A stretch of 64,000 nt of DNA from Austwickia sp. (GCA_016699675.1 CP064985.1:3720001-3784000), one strand, 5' to 3'; counted from the first letter of the stretch, positions 43,433 to 51,303 are shown. Notes: a model not told the origin generated them from the sequence alone. Program-made: numbers and translations.

Positions 43433-43522
43433 GACGCTCGCCGTACGTCGTTCTTCGGCGTACGGCGTCGCTTGTCGACGCTCGGTGGACGGCGTCGCTC
43501 GCGGACGCTCGACGTACGGCGT
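43433..43522. repeat. Three imperfect 19-bp repeats after the amidase gene
   Basis: GACGCTCG-N2-G(T/G)ACG(T/G)CGT occurs at 43433-43451, 43477-43495 and 43504-43522. GCCGTACG and CGTACGGC near the first copy form an 8-bp hairpin that could help end amidase transcription. Confidence 0.75.
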
Positions 43523-43545
43523 TGCGCGCCTGAGGATCACCTGAG

Positions 43546-43574
43546 TTGGGCGCGTCCTCGTCGCGGACGATACT
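43546..43574 (+). promoter_or_regulatory. Promoter of a leaderless cation transporter mRNA
   Basis: TTGGGC, 17-bp spacer, GATACT (43569-43574), then 7 nt to GTG 43582. No ribosome site is present. Confidence 0.5.
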
Positions 43575-43581
43575 GACGCAC

Positions 43582-44571
43582 GTGACAGTTCCCCAGGACG
43601 CACCGGATCGGTCCCGGCTCACGCGGTTCGCGTGGCTCTCGGTGGCGGCGGCGCTGCTGACGATCGGACTGAAGTCGGGCGCCTACCTGCTGACCGGGTC
43701 GGTCGGGCTCCTGTCCGACGCAGCGGAATCGGTGGTCAACCTCGTCGCGGCCGTTGTGGCGCTCTACGTGCTCGCGGTCGCCGCCCGTCCGGCCGACGAG
43801 CAGCACCAGTTCGGTCATGCGAAGGCCGAGTACTTCTCGGCCGCCGTCGAGGGCGGCATGATCGTGCTGGCTGCGGCCTTCATCATCTACTCGGCCGTGC
43901 AGCGCCTGCTCGAGCCGCAGCCCCTGGAGAACGTGGGGATCGGCCTCGGCGTCAGCGTGTTCGCCTCGGCGATCAACGGGGCGGTGGCGGTCGTCCTCCT
44001 GCGCGCCGGTCGGACGTATCGGTCGCTGACCCTCACCGCCGACGGAAAGCACCTGCTCACCGACGTGTGGACCTCGGCAGGGGTGGTGCTCGGGGTGCTG
44101 CTCGTGGCGCTGACGGGCTGGGAGCGCCTCGATCCGATCATCGCGATCCTGGTCGGTGTCAACATCGTGCTCACCGGCTATCGGCTGCTGATGACCTCGA
44201 CGGTCGGGCTGATGGATTCGGCGTGGCCGGCTCAGGAGAACGAGGCCTTTGCGGCCATGCTGGCGCGGTTCGCCGGCGCGGAGGTGCGCTTCCATGCGCT
44301 GCGCACGCGGGAGGCAGGCCATCAGAAGTTCGCGGAGGTGCACATGCTGGTGCCGGGGGAGTGGACGGTACGGCGTGGCCACGACGTCGTCGAGGACGTG
44401 GAGGAGGAATCGCGCCGCTCGTTCCCCGACGTACAGCTCATCGTGCACCTGGAGCCCCTGGAGGATCCTCGCGCCTATGACGACTTCCCCACCGAGGTCA
44501 TGATCCACCAGCCCATCGGCGCGACGGGGCCGGACACGCCGCCCCGGGACGAGACCTCGGACAGGGCATGA
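43582..44571 (+). CDS. Cation diffusion facilitator (CDF) transporter
   Basis: Proton-coupled divalent-metal exporter of the cytoplasmic membrane. Six helices fall in the first 200 residues. Metal-site regions are SVGLLSDAAESVVNLVAA in helix 2, QFGHAKAEYFSA after helix 2-3, and ADGKHLLTDVWTSAG in helix 5 (HxxxD). A C-terminal cytoplasmic domain has VRFHALRTREAGHQKFAEVHMLVPG. The metal (zinc, iron, manganese) cannot be fixed. GTG 43582 is chosen for its leaderless promoter; TTG 43546 in frame is the alternative. It converges on the Hsp70 gene with a 4-nt gap. Confidence 0.9.
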   Translation: MTVPQDAPDRSRLTRFAWLSVAAALLTIGLKSGAYLLTGSVGLLSDAAESVVNLVAAVVALYVLAVAARPADEQHQFGHAKAEYFSAAVEGGMIVLAAAFIIYSAVQRLLEPQPLENVGIGLGVSVFASAINGAVAVVLLRAGRTYRSLTLTADGKHLLTDVWTSAGVVLGVLLVALTGWERLDPIIAILVGVNIVLTGYRLLMTSTVGLMDSAWPAQENEAFAAMLARFAGAEVRFHALRTREAGHQKFAEVHMLVPGEWTVRRGHDVVEDVEEESRRSFPDVQLIVHLEPLEDPRAYDDFPTEVMIHQPIGATGPDTPPRDETSDRA

Positions 44572-44575
44572 CCCG

Positions 44576-46090
44576 TCAGTGCGTGGCTTCGAGGCGGTAG
44601 GACGCCTCGAAGCCGGTGTCCAGGTCGGCGAGTCGCACCTGCACGATCCCGTGCTGATCGATGGTGTAGGTCTCCTGGATGAGTGGCCCGGGCTCACGCC
44701 GTACGACGGCGACGTCGCGCAGGTCCTGGCGCTCCTGAAGCGCCGGATCGAACGGGAACAGGACTTCGGCGAACGGCATGATGTCGCCCCGCGGCTGACC
44801 GGAGTCATCGACGTCGCTGTATTCGACGAAGCGGAACCACCCGATGTTGTGAGCGGCGCGGTATTGCCGGGTGATCGACAGCTCTCCGGTGGAGGGCACC
44901 TCCTCCTCGCGGTCCAGGATCGGGTCGAACGCCAGCTGGCGGCCCCCGACGGCCTCGCGGAACACGCCGAAGCCCCGGGAGAGGCGGTCGTGCAGGGAAT
45001 ACCCGGCGTTCTCGTCGGCGGCGATGGCGAGTCCGATCGCCGTGGACGCGGCGGGGTAGGGGGAGCGATGCACCCGGCGGCCGAAGCGTTCCCGCAGCAG
45101 GCGGGGAACGAGGGGCAGGCCGCTTGCGCCTCCCACGAGGTAGATGCCGGCGATGTCGGTGAGATCGGGCTCGCCGTTGTCGAGGCCGCTGATCAGGGGA
45201 GCCATCGCGTCGATGCTGGCCTCCACCAACTCGGTGGCGCGGTCGTAGAAGTCTTCGGTGCGGACGACGACATCCGCGCCCGCGACCTCCAGGGCTATCC
45301 GCTTGGACTGGGGGGAGAGGTGTTCCTTGGCCTCTCGGCACTCGTCCACCAGTTGCCGGTAGGCCCGCCGGGTCATCGTCTCGCGGGTGAGCTTGCCGGT
45401 GGCGAGGGCACAGTCGACGAGCACCGCGTCGAAGTCGTCCCCACCGAGCTGGTTGACACCGAGCGAACCGAGCACGTCGTGGTTGGTGCCGTCGACGGCC
45501 ACGAGCGAGGCGTCGAAGGTGCCCCCGCCAAGGTCGTAGACGATGACCCGGGTCCGTCGCGCGGTCACCGTCTTCGCCCGATGGTGGGTGTATTCGAAGC
45601 CGGCGGCGGAGGGTTCGTTGATCATGCCGGTGACGTCGAAACCCGCCCGGCGGAAGGCCTCCAACGTGAGGAAGCGTTGGGCGCCGTGCGCGTGGGCGGG
45701 CACGGCGACGACCACTGGGCCGGCCCCGGAACGCCGGAGATGGTCGGCGACGCTGCTGCGCTCGCAGAGGGCCTCGCGCACACTGCCGAGGTAGGCGATG
45801 AGCACATCGAGGAGACGGTACGTGTCGTCGCCGACGACGACCGGGGTATCCCCGCTGACATCGGGTGCGGCCAGGTGCCGCTTGAACGAGCGCACTAGCG
45901 GCCCGCCTTCGGCCGCCGCGGCCAGGGCATCGAAACCGCACACCAGCCGTCCGCTACGCGTCGAGACCACCGAGGGGTAGAAGTCGTGGGTGTCGTCGTC
46001 GGCGTCGAAGAACGAAACGACGGGGTAGTTGCCACGGTCGGCGTACGCCACGATCGTGCGAGTAGTCCCGAAGTCGATGCCGAGATTCAT
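44576..46090 (-). CDS. Hsp70-family protein, short form
   Basis: DnaK-like ATPase: phosphate 1 MNLGIDFGTTRTIVAYA, phosphate 2 VIVYDLGGGTFDASL, and adenosine motif IYLVGGASGLPLVPRLLRE. The nucleotide domain ends near residue 365. Only about 140 residues follow, predicted mostly beta, without the alpha-helical lid of DnaK (504 residues against about 610). No dnaJ or grpE is near, so it is a stand-alone paralogue with unknown clients. ATG 46090 follows TAGGCT by 6 nt, a leaderless layout. Confidence 0.85.
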   Translation of the reverse strand: MNLGIDFGTTRTIVAYADRGNYPVVSFFDADDDTHDFYPSVVSTRSGRLVCGFDALAAAAEGGPLVRSFKRHLAAPDVSGDTPVVVGDDTYRLLDVLIAYLGSVREALCERSSVADHLRRSGAGPVVVAVPAHAHGAQRFLTLEAFRRAGFDVTGMINEPSAAGFEYTHHRAKTVTARRTRVIVYDLGGGTFDASLVAVDGTNHDVLGSLGVNQLGGDDFDAVLVDCALATGKLTRETMTRRAYRQLVDECREAKEHLSPQSKRIALEVAGADVVVRTEDFYDRATELVEASIDAMAPLISGLDNGEPDLTDIAGIYLVGGASGLPLVPRLLRERFGRRVHRSPYPAASTAIGLAIAADENAGYSLHDRLSRGFGVFREAVGGRQLAFDPILDREEEVPSTGELSITRQYRAAHNIGWFRFVEYSDVDDSGQPRGDIMPFAEVLFPFDPALQERQDLRDVAVVRREPGPLIQETYTIDQHGIVQVRLADLDTGFEASYRLEATH

Positions 46091-46096
46091 GGGGCG

Positions 46097-46102
46097 AGCC
46101 TA
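46097..46102 (-). promoter_or_regulatory. -10 box of the leaderless Hsp70-family transcript
   Basis: TAGGCT on the minus strand, 6 nt before ATG 46090. Confidence 0.5.
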
Positions 46103-46220
46103 ACAATTCGGGACCCGCTGCTGCCCTGACCGGTCGGTCGCTCGAATCGGCGAATCGCCAGGTGGGCCAGCGTTTTCGACCGTCGCAGCGCGCGCGGGTT
46201 CCGCCCGGGGCCCGGGCCGG

Positions 46221-46226
46221 TACAGT
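46221..46226 (+). promoter_or_regulatory. -10 box of a probable leaderless PAP2 transcript
   Basis: TACAGT, 7 nt, then GTG 46234; no ribosome site. Confidence 0.45.
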
Positions 46227-46233
46227 CAGGGCC

Positions 46234-46899
46234 GTGGCCTCGCCCGAACCTCGCTCCGCAGCCCTGACCCGCGCAGCTCTGCAGGCGTTGGGGGTGACCG
46301 CGACGGTCGCCGTGGCGGGCCGGGTGATCGTCGGTCCGCTGGGTGGCCTGCCGGCCGAGGACGGGGTGAACCGGTGGCTGCAGGGGCGTAGGACTCCGAC
46401 TCTGGATCGCGTGACCTGGGCCCTGTCGACGTACTCCGACACCGTTCCGACGATCCTGACCGCGTCGGCATTGACCGCGACCGCGCTGACGGCGGCGCGC
46501 CGGGGGAGTGCGGGCGCTCGGGGAGGTCCGTGGCAGGCGGCCCGGCCGCTCGCCGCGATCGCGCTGGAGACGGCGGTCTTCATGTCCGCCGCAGCCGTGG
46601 TGGGGCGCGGCCGTCCGGACGTGGTGCGGATGGATCGCCCGGCGCCGACGTCCAGTTTCCCGAGCGGGCACACCGGGGCGACGACGGCCCTGCATCTCAC
46701 GATCGCGGATCTTGTGGCTGAACGTGCCACGCGGGCAACGGAATTGGCTGCCCTAGCGATTCGTTTCGGGGTGCCCCCACTGGTGGGTTGGTCGCGGTTG
46801 TACCGCGGGATGCACCATCCCTCGGACGTGGTCGTCGGGGTCGCCGTGGGCGTGTGGAGCCACCGAACGGTACGCCGGGTGGGGTCAGGCGTCGGATAG
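46234..46899 (+). CDS. PAP2-superfamily membrane phosphatase
   Basis: Acid-phosphatase-fold enzyme of lipid phosphates. The three-part motif is partly visible: VGRGRPDVVRMD (K/R...RP), PTSSFPSGHTG (PSGH) and SRLYRGMHHPSDVVVG (SR...H...D). About five to six membrane helices fit within 221 residues. Substrates in this family include phosphatidate, undecaprenyl diphosphate and phosphatidylglycerophosphate; which one applies is unknown. The start GTG is leaderless. It converges on the following minus-strand gene with 2 nt between stops. Confidence 0.88.
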   Translation: MASPEPRSAALTRAALQALGVTATVAVAGRVIVGPLGGLPAEDGVNRWLQGRRTPTLDRVTWALSTYSDTVPTILTASALTATALTAARRGSAGARGGPWQAARPLAAIALETAVFMSAAAVVGRGRPDVVRMDRPAPTSSFPSGHTGATTALHLTIADLVAERATRATELAALAIRFGVPPLVGWSRLYRGMHHPSDVVVGVAVGVWSHRTVRRVGSGVG

Positions 46900-46901
46900 G
46901 G

Positions 46902-47387
46902 TCACCGGCGCGGTCGGCTCGCGATGAGCCCCACCGCGATGAGCCCGTTGACACCCAGGGCGATGGCCGCCTCGGGCAGCGCGACGAGACACAGGGCAGC
47001 GGACCCGAGGGTCGCCACCGTGAGCAGCGTCCGCCAGCCGCGCCCGAGCGTAAGCAGGACCGCCGATCCGACGAAGGCGACCCCGAGCGCGGCCAGGACG
47101 ACTGTGGCGAGAGCGGGGGAGAGCGACGGCATGGTGATGAGGGGAATGCCGAGGTCGAGGCTGCCCCAGGCGACCGCGGCCGCCGCGACGTGCAGGAGGC
47201 CGTGGACCAGGACGTAGAAGGCGTTTCCTTGGCGGACCAGTGGGTCGACGCGGACGGGGGGTGGGGTGGCCAGGCGACGCGGGGCAGCGGCATCGGTGCT
47301 GCCGTCGACCCCCGGTCCGACCCAGCGGGTGACGTGGTCGGTGGAGGAGGCCACGACTGCGGGCTCGGGTGCGACGGTGCTGGTCAT
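46902..47387 (-). CDS. Hypothetical four-helix membrane protein
   Basis: No family recognised. A polar N-terminus of about 50 residues (STVAPEPAVVASSTDHV) precedes four predicted helices: AFYVLVHGLLHVAAAAVAW, ALATVVLAALGVAFVGSAVLL, TLLTVATLGSAALCLVAL and AIALGVNGLIAVGLIA, ending SRPRR. ATG 47387 follows AAGGAG at 8 nt. TAGCGT at 47419-47424 (minus) is a plausible -10. Length 161. Confidence 0.7.
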   Translation of the reverse strand: MTSTVAPEPAVVASSTDHVTRWVGPGVDGSTDAAAPRRLATPPPVRVDPLVRQGNAFYVLVHGLLHVAAAAVAWGSLDLGIPLITMPSLSPALATVVLAALGVAFVGSAVLLTLGRGWRTLLTVATLGSAALCLVALPEAAIALGVNGLIAVGLIASRPRR

Positions 47388-47652
47388 CGGGTGCTCCTTG
47401 ACGGGGTGGGATGACTTCACGCTAGAAGGGGAGCGCTCGTCCGCGCGTCCGGCGTGGCCCTGAGAAGTCCCTGACCCGCCCCTGAGGCCCCCCTGGGGCG
47501 CCCCTGGGGCGCCCCTGGAGGCCGTGACGAGCGGCCGGCGCCGTACGGAGGAGTCTGCCCAGGTCGCAGCGTTGTCGGTGGCCCCGGGTAGGACGGTGGG
47601 GACGGCCGGCGGACGCCGGTGGGCGAGTCGGAGCAGGCGGGAGGCGGACGAG

Positions 47653-48042
47653 ATGGAGAGCATTGTGAACGCGGTAGAGGTCGAGTTGCGGCAGTTGTCG
47701 GTGGCGCTCACGTGGCCGCGGCGGGGCGAATGCCTCGCCTGCTATCTCGATCGGATGATGCAGCACGGCTGCACCGGCGAGCTGCGCTGGGCCGGGCGCT
47801 ACCGCGACCTGATGGCGCCCCGGGCGACGGGCCTGGAGCGGCGGCTCGGCACGATGGGCGGCTACTGCGACTGCGAGGTGCTGATGAACGCGTACGTTCC
47901 GCTGGCGTGCCTCGCCGAGCCGGCAGCCGCGCCGCCGGAGCTGGGGCCGTGCCGCGGGGTCCGGCCCGGCTCGACCCAACCGTGCGCGCTGTGGTCACGA
48001 CGCCCGCGGTACGCCGGATGGGCGGACGGCTACTCGGCGTGA
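47653..48042 (+). CDS. DUF2695 family protein
   Basis: The middle part matches DUF2695: RGECLACYLDRMMQHGCTGELRWAGRYRD, then GLERRLGTMGGYCDCEVLMNAYVP, with the C-x2-C, GC and CDCE cysteines likely binding a metal. Function unknown. ATG 47653 follows GGGAGG at 8 nt. The family part ends near residue 85. The remaining 44 residues end in RRPRYAGWADGYSA, encoded by a 45-bp repeat that also supplies the stop codon, so the natural end may have been replaced. Length 129. Confidence 0.75.
   Translation: MESIVNAVEVELRQLSVALTWPRRGECLACYLDRMMQHGCTGELRWAGRYRDLMAPRATGLERRLGTMGGYCDCEVLMNAYVPLACLAEPAAAPPELGPCRGVRPGSTQPCALWSRRPRYAGWADGYSA
47998..48042 (+). repeat. 45-bp direct repeat, left copy
   Basis: Identical over 45 bases to 49400-49444 (begins CGACGCCCGCGGTACGCC, ends CTACTCGGCGTGA); the flanking bases differ. 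It forms the 3' end of the DUF2695 gene, including its stop. Confidence 0.95.
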
Positions 48043-48264
48043 TGTCCCTGACCGGAACCGGCGGCCGACGACCTGAGGTGGTGGGCGGTCCGCGCGTGCT
48101 GCCAGGCTGACGGCGTCAAGCCCCCACCCCGCGATCTCGCCATATGGATTGCCGACTCCCGCCGCCGCCTTGGGCACGACATCGACGCCTGGGTCGCCAG
48201 CGGCCGACCCCACGGGTGGGCCGCCGGGGGTCGGAGTCGCTGCGCAGCACCGACCGCGCCTCGT

Positions 48265-48293
48265 TCGACAATTGTTAAACACGCAGGTAAGTT
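48265..48293 (+). promoter_or_regulatory. Promoter and candidate operator of the MazEF-like pair
   Basis: TCGACA (48265-48270), 17-bp spacer, TAAGTT (48288-48293), then 6 nt to ATG 48300. The perfect palindrome ACAATTGT (48268-48275) overlaps the -35 and is a candidate site for self-repression. GGGGG before the ATG could also act as ribosome site. Confidence 0.5.
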
Positions 48294-48299
48294 GGGGGA

Positions 48300-48500
48300 A
48301 TGGCTACCAGTATTGGGTTTCGCCCCACCCAAGAGGATGAGCGCATCCTGCGCGAAGCAGCGCGACCCGGCGAGTCAACCACAGACACCTTGCGACGGGC
48401 GCTTCGGCTCCTCGATCACGAACGGTGGCTGATGCAGTTCCGCGCCGACGCCGAGACGTTGAAGGAAGAAGATCTCAGCAATGAGATCGACGCCTGGTGA
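48300..48500 (+). CDS. MazE-like antitoxin
   Basis: A 66-residue acidic-ended protein directly upstream of and overlapping a MazF-type toxin. It reads SIGFRPTQEDERILREAARP, then STTDTLRRALRLLDHERWL, resembling a ribbon-helix-helix N-terminus, followed by a toxin-binding acidic tail (ETLKEEDLSNEIDAW). It is likely to bind its own promoter. Base composition is somewhat lower in G+C than in core genes. Its TGA overlaps the toxin GTG. Confidence 0.75.
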   Translation: MATSIGFRPTQEDERILREAARPGESTTDTLRRALRLLDHERWLMQFRADAETLKEEDLSNEIDAW

Positions 48501-48835
48501 TCCGAGGTGCCGTCTATCGCATCGATCTGGGTCGCCCACGCGGCCACGAGCAGGGAGGAAGGCGTTTTGGGCTGGTGGTCTCGCCTTCAGACTCGCCACT
48601 GTCTGTCGCCACTGTGGTGCCGACGTCCACCTCGGCCGGACCGTCTGTCCACCGCCCCCAACTGATGGTGGCTGGCGAACCCACCCGTTTGCTGGTGGAC
48701 CAGGTTCGCTCGATCGATGTCCGCTACATCGTCGGGGAGCCCGTTGACTACCTGGTGCCCGTTGAGTTGGGACAGGTCGAATTGGCTCTCGCGCACTACC
48801 TCGGCGTTCATGACGCGCAGAGGCGTCTGGGCTAG
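48497..48835 (+). CDS. MazF/PemK-family endoribonuclease toxin
   Basis: The 112-residue protein starts IRGAVYRIDLGRPRGHEQGGRRFGLVVSPS, the MazF signature with the E-Q-G and RR..LV.S pattern. The later TRLLVDQVRSIDVRYI and LVPVELGQVELALAHYLG are typical. MazF toxins cut mRNA at short motifs. GTG 48497 overlaps the antitoxin stop. It appears intact. The pair lies between 45-bp direct repeats at 47998-48042 and 49400-49444. Confidence 0.82.
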   Translation: MIRGAVYRIDLGRPRGHEQGGRRFGLVVSPSDSPLSVATVVPTSTSAGPSVHRPQLMVAGEPTRLLVDQVRSIDVRYIVGEPVDYLVPVELGQVELALAHYLGVHDAQRRLG

Positions 48836-48925
48836 AAGGAAGGGCACGCCAGCGATGCTGGACCGAATTCACACCTGCCGAGGCAGTAGGCCGGAAAGGC
48901 CTCAGAGGCGGGCCCGCTTGGCTAC

Positions 48926-48946
48926 TGGACACCCTGCGTATCAAGA
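48926..48946 (+). repeat. 21-bp short repeat, copy 1
   Basis: Matches 50274-50294 at 20 of 21 positions (core CCTGCGTATCAAGA). Both copies sit in non-coding accessory sequence. Confidence 0.8.
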
Positions 48947-49005
48947 TCAGGCGAATTCCCCGGTTCGCAGCGATCCATCTGCAGACATCGCTCTACGTGA
49001 GCGAC

Positions 49006-49320
49006 TCAATCTGGCGCCAATTTGGCCACCAGATTGTTGGCTAAATCGCCGTCGCTCACGAAACGGTGCAATTCAACCGAGCGCCGACACGAGCTACCAG
49101 CGAGACGGGTCGGACGCGGCGCGGATATGTCCGCCATGCTCTCCGGGGCTTCGAGGTGCATGGCGTGCGTCGTCGGCAGCGACAGGATCCGCACGCGGTG
49201 ATTAGCGGACGCAGCACGCTGCAATAAGATCCCGATCTCGCCGCCATAGTCGATGCGAAGCCCGAGAGACTCAGGCGTGATGGGCTGCTCGTTCCGCCGC
49301 CACGTACGGTCTTGGCGCCG
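49006..49320 (-). pseudogene. Decayed fragment, possibly the end of an alpha/beta-hydrolase
   Basis: The minus-strand frame is open from a TAG at 49321-49323 to a stop at 49006 and has no proper start. Its middle reads RIDYGGEIGILLQRAASANHR and LSLPTTHAMHLEAPESMADI. The latter is like the histidine-bearing C-terminus of alpha/beta hydrolases (H followed by LE.PE...A). No nucleophile elbow or N-terminal domain remains. It may instead be chance coding. Confidence 0.3.
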
Positions 49321-49399
49321 CTACGACAACGTTCGATGCTGCGTTTCGGCTGGTCAGGGCTGGTTTGCAGTCCGGCCAGCGGGGCAGTGGGTCAGGTCG

Positions 49400-49444
49400 C
49401 GACGCCCGCGGTACGCCGGATGGGCGGACGGCTACTCGGCGTGA
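49400..49444 (+). repeat. 45-bp direct repeat, right copy
   Basis: Identical to 47998-48042. It ends 1 nt before the stop codon of the DUF1275 gene on the other strand. Confidence 0.95.
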
Positions 49445-49445
49445 A

Positions 49446-50195
49446 TCAGTGCCGCCGCCGGACGTCACGCAGGTCCGCAATCAGCGGGGGCAGCGCGAGC
49501 ACCAGGAGCCATATCGCGGCCGGGATCAGGGCGTAGAAGCCGATCGTGAGATAGCCGAACGCGCCGAGCACGCCACCGGCAAAGAACAATCCGACGATGG
49601 CCAGGTGATGCCGCAACCGCGTCGTGTTGGCGACCACGGGGGACAGGTCCGCCCGGCGCGAGCGAAACATTAGCTTGCCGACTTCGATGCCAATGTCGGT
49701 GACCATGCCGGTGACGTGGGTGGTCCGGATCTGTGCGTCGGAGGCTTTGGTCACGACGGCGTTCTGCAACCCCATCGTGAAACAGAGCACCGGGATGAAC
49801 AGCCAGATCCGATGCTCCCACGTGACTCTATCCGCCAGCATCCCGAAGAGCAGCACCATCGTGCATTCCAGGACCAGCACTCCCGCGTATTTGCTCCGCA
49901 GCCCGCGCCGACGGTTCCAATTGAAGACCAGCGCGCAGGTGGCGGCGCCCGCAACGAAGGTCGCGATCGCCAGCAGGCCGAGGCCGACCAGGCGGACATC
50001 ACCGCGGACGAGGTGATCGGCCACCGCGGCGGTCAGGCCTGTCATGTGCGAGGTGTAGGTCGAGGTCGCCACGAAACCAACGGAGTTGAGGACGCCAGCA
50101 TGCAACGCGAGCAGATTGGCCAGGTGGAAGTTGCGTTCGGGCGTGCGGTCCGGGCCTGTCACCTCCCGGAGGCGCCGCCACAGGTCGAGAGGCAC
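49446..50195 (-). CDS. DUF1275 (YoaK-type) membrane protein
   Basis: The 249-residue protein shows the YoaK family pattern: LALHAGVLNSVGFVATSTYTSHMTGLTAAVAD, then VLCFTMGLQNAVVTKASDAQIRTTHVTGMVTDIG and a final pair of helices. About six membrane helices are present. The transported or sensed molecule is unknown. GTG 50195 is preceded by GAGAGG. The stop lies immediately next to the right 45-bp repeat, so that repeat is downstream of this gene. Confidence 0.88.
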   Translation of the reverse strand: MPLDLWRRLREVTGPDRTPERNFHLANLLALHAGVLNSVGFVATSTYTSHMTGLTAAVADHLVRGDVRLVGLGLLAIATFVAGAATCALVFNWNRRRGLRSKYAGVLVLECTMVLLFGMLADRVTWEHRIWLFIPVLCFTMGLQNAVVTKASDAQIRTTHVTGMVTDIGIEVGKLMFRSRRADLSPVVANTTRLRHHLAIVGLFFAGGVLGAFGYLTIGFYALIPAAIWLLVLALPPLIADLRDVRRRH

Positions 50196-50273
50196 GGGAG
50201 GATCCTCTCACCCGCCGGCAGACCCGATGCCCATTCCTTCCCCGTCGGGAGCAGGCATCCCGTCACGCGATAT

Positions 50274-50294
50274 TGGACAGCCTGCGTATCAAGA
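50274..50294 (+). repeat. 21-bp short repeat, copy 2
   Basis: One mismatch to 48926-48946; lies between the DUF1275 and acetyltransferase genes. Confidence 0.8.
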
Positions 50295-50370
50295 GCGCAC
50301 GTATAGGCACGCCTGAGCCCGGCGAACAGCAGGCATCAGTCCTCGGCTTAGGTCCTCGGTAGTGATGACG

Positions 50371-51303
50371 TCAAGGGCCTTCAAGCTCGACGCGCGTCTC
50401 GATGCAGCGGTAGCCGGCTCGGTGGAAGGCCGCAGCCATGGGTGCGTTGGTGGCATCCGTGGTTGCGGTGATGCAAGAGGCGCCCCGCTCGGCGTGGAAG
50501 CGGGTGATGAACGCGAGGATCTCGTTGACGTACCCCCGGCCGCGGTACTCAGGGAGCACAGCGAGAAACCCGACATTGCGGTTTCTCGGGGTTGCCGACG
50601 GGATAGCGACGCCGACAACGGTGCCGTCGACGGTGGCGGCTGTGTGCCACCAAGCGCGGTCACCAGGGCAGGCCCGGTAGTAAACGACTTCGGCGCGGGC
50701 CATCTCGTCGGGGCTGCTGGTCTCGAGCTCGCGGCGGGTCATGACGTCCAGCGAGCCCGTGGCGGCGGCGGCAAAAAGTTGTCGAAACATGTCGTCGCCG
50801 GCCGGCGCGAACTCGAGTGAGTCGGGTTTGGGCGGCAATGGTCGATCCGCGTCCCACTGGAACTGGAGTCGCTCGTTGATACGCGTCAGGCCTGCTGCCG
50901 CGGCGGCGTGAGCCTTCAGGTCGACCTCGGCGACGAGGGTCGGATCGTCCCGCCAGCCGATCGGCAGTCGCATCGTGTGCGGCAGCGGGACGGCAACCCC
51001 TGCACCCGACAGGGCTTCGTGTCCCGCCTTGAGAAGATCCCTGGCCAGGCGCCCGCGATCGGGCACGTGCACATCGACGTCCCACACGTCCAACGCGATC
51101 GGTACGACCGCGTCTCGGCCCCACCACATCGCTCGCCCGATGATTGCGCCGGACTCGTCGATCGCCAGGACTGACCACTCAGGCCGCATACGGCCCGCCT
51201 CGATCTCTGCTACGACCTCGCCGGCCGGTGGACCGGTGAGCGGAAGGACGCTCAACACCGCCGAAGACGCCAGCTGCACGGCCGAGGGCCTGGCGATTCG
51301 CAT
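50371..51303 (-). CDS. GNAT-family N-acetyltransferase
   Basis: Residues about 200-310 form a GNAT domain: acetyl-CoA-binding NVGFLAVLPEYRGRGYVNEIL, then the C-terminal TDATNAPMAAAFHRAGYRC. The N-terminal half (PPAGEVVAEIEAGRMRPEWSVLAI) resembles a second, degenerate GNAT fold, making it a possible tandem acetyltransferase. Substrate unknown. ATG 51303 is used; it lies 6 nt after GATGCT. TTG 51354 in frame would add 17 residues but has no ribosome site. Length 310. Confidence 0.8.
   Translation of the reverse strand: MRIARPSAVQLASSAVLSVLPLTGPPAGEVVAEIEAGRMRPEWSVLAIDESGAIIGRAMWWGRDAVVPIALDVWDVDVHVPDRGRLARDLLKAGHEALSGAGVAVPLPHTMRLPIGWRDDPTLVAEVDLKAHAAAAAGLTRINERLQFQWDADRPLPPKPDSLEFAPAGDDMFRQLFAAAATGSLDVMTRRELETSSPDEMARAEVVYYRACPGDRAWWHTAATVDGTVVGVAIPSATPRNRNVGFLAVLPEYRGRGYVNEILAFITRFHAERGASCITATTDATNAPMAAAFHRAGYRCIETRVELEGP

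Larger units (their letters stand above)
48836..49399. other. 564-nt stretch without an intact gene
   Basis: Lower in G+C than the rest of the window. It contains one of a pair of near-identical 21-bp words (48926-48946) and a decayed minus-strand frame (49006-49320). No complete gene or RNA was found. Confidence 0.6.

Noticed and set aside
47461..47520. CCCCTGGGGCG-type repeats before DUF2695 as an operator
   Set aside because: Short G/C-run repeats of this kind are expected by chance in this composition and have no symmetry tied to a promoter.
48149..48299. Frame reading IWIADSRRRLGHDIDAW before the MazE-like gene
   Set aside because: Codon use looks protein-like, but no start, no ribosome site and no family match was recognised; the promoter of mazE lies inside its end.
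49253..49444. 63-codon frame ending in the right 45-bp repeat
   Set aside because: Only the repeat-derived last residues resemble another product; the rest has no coding signs.
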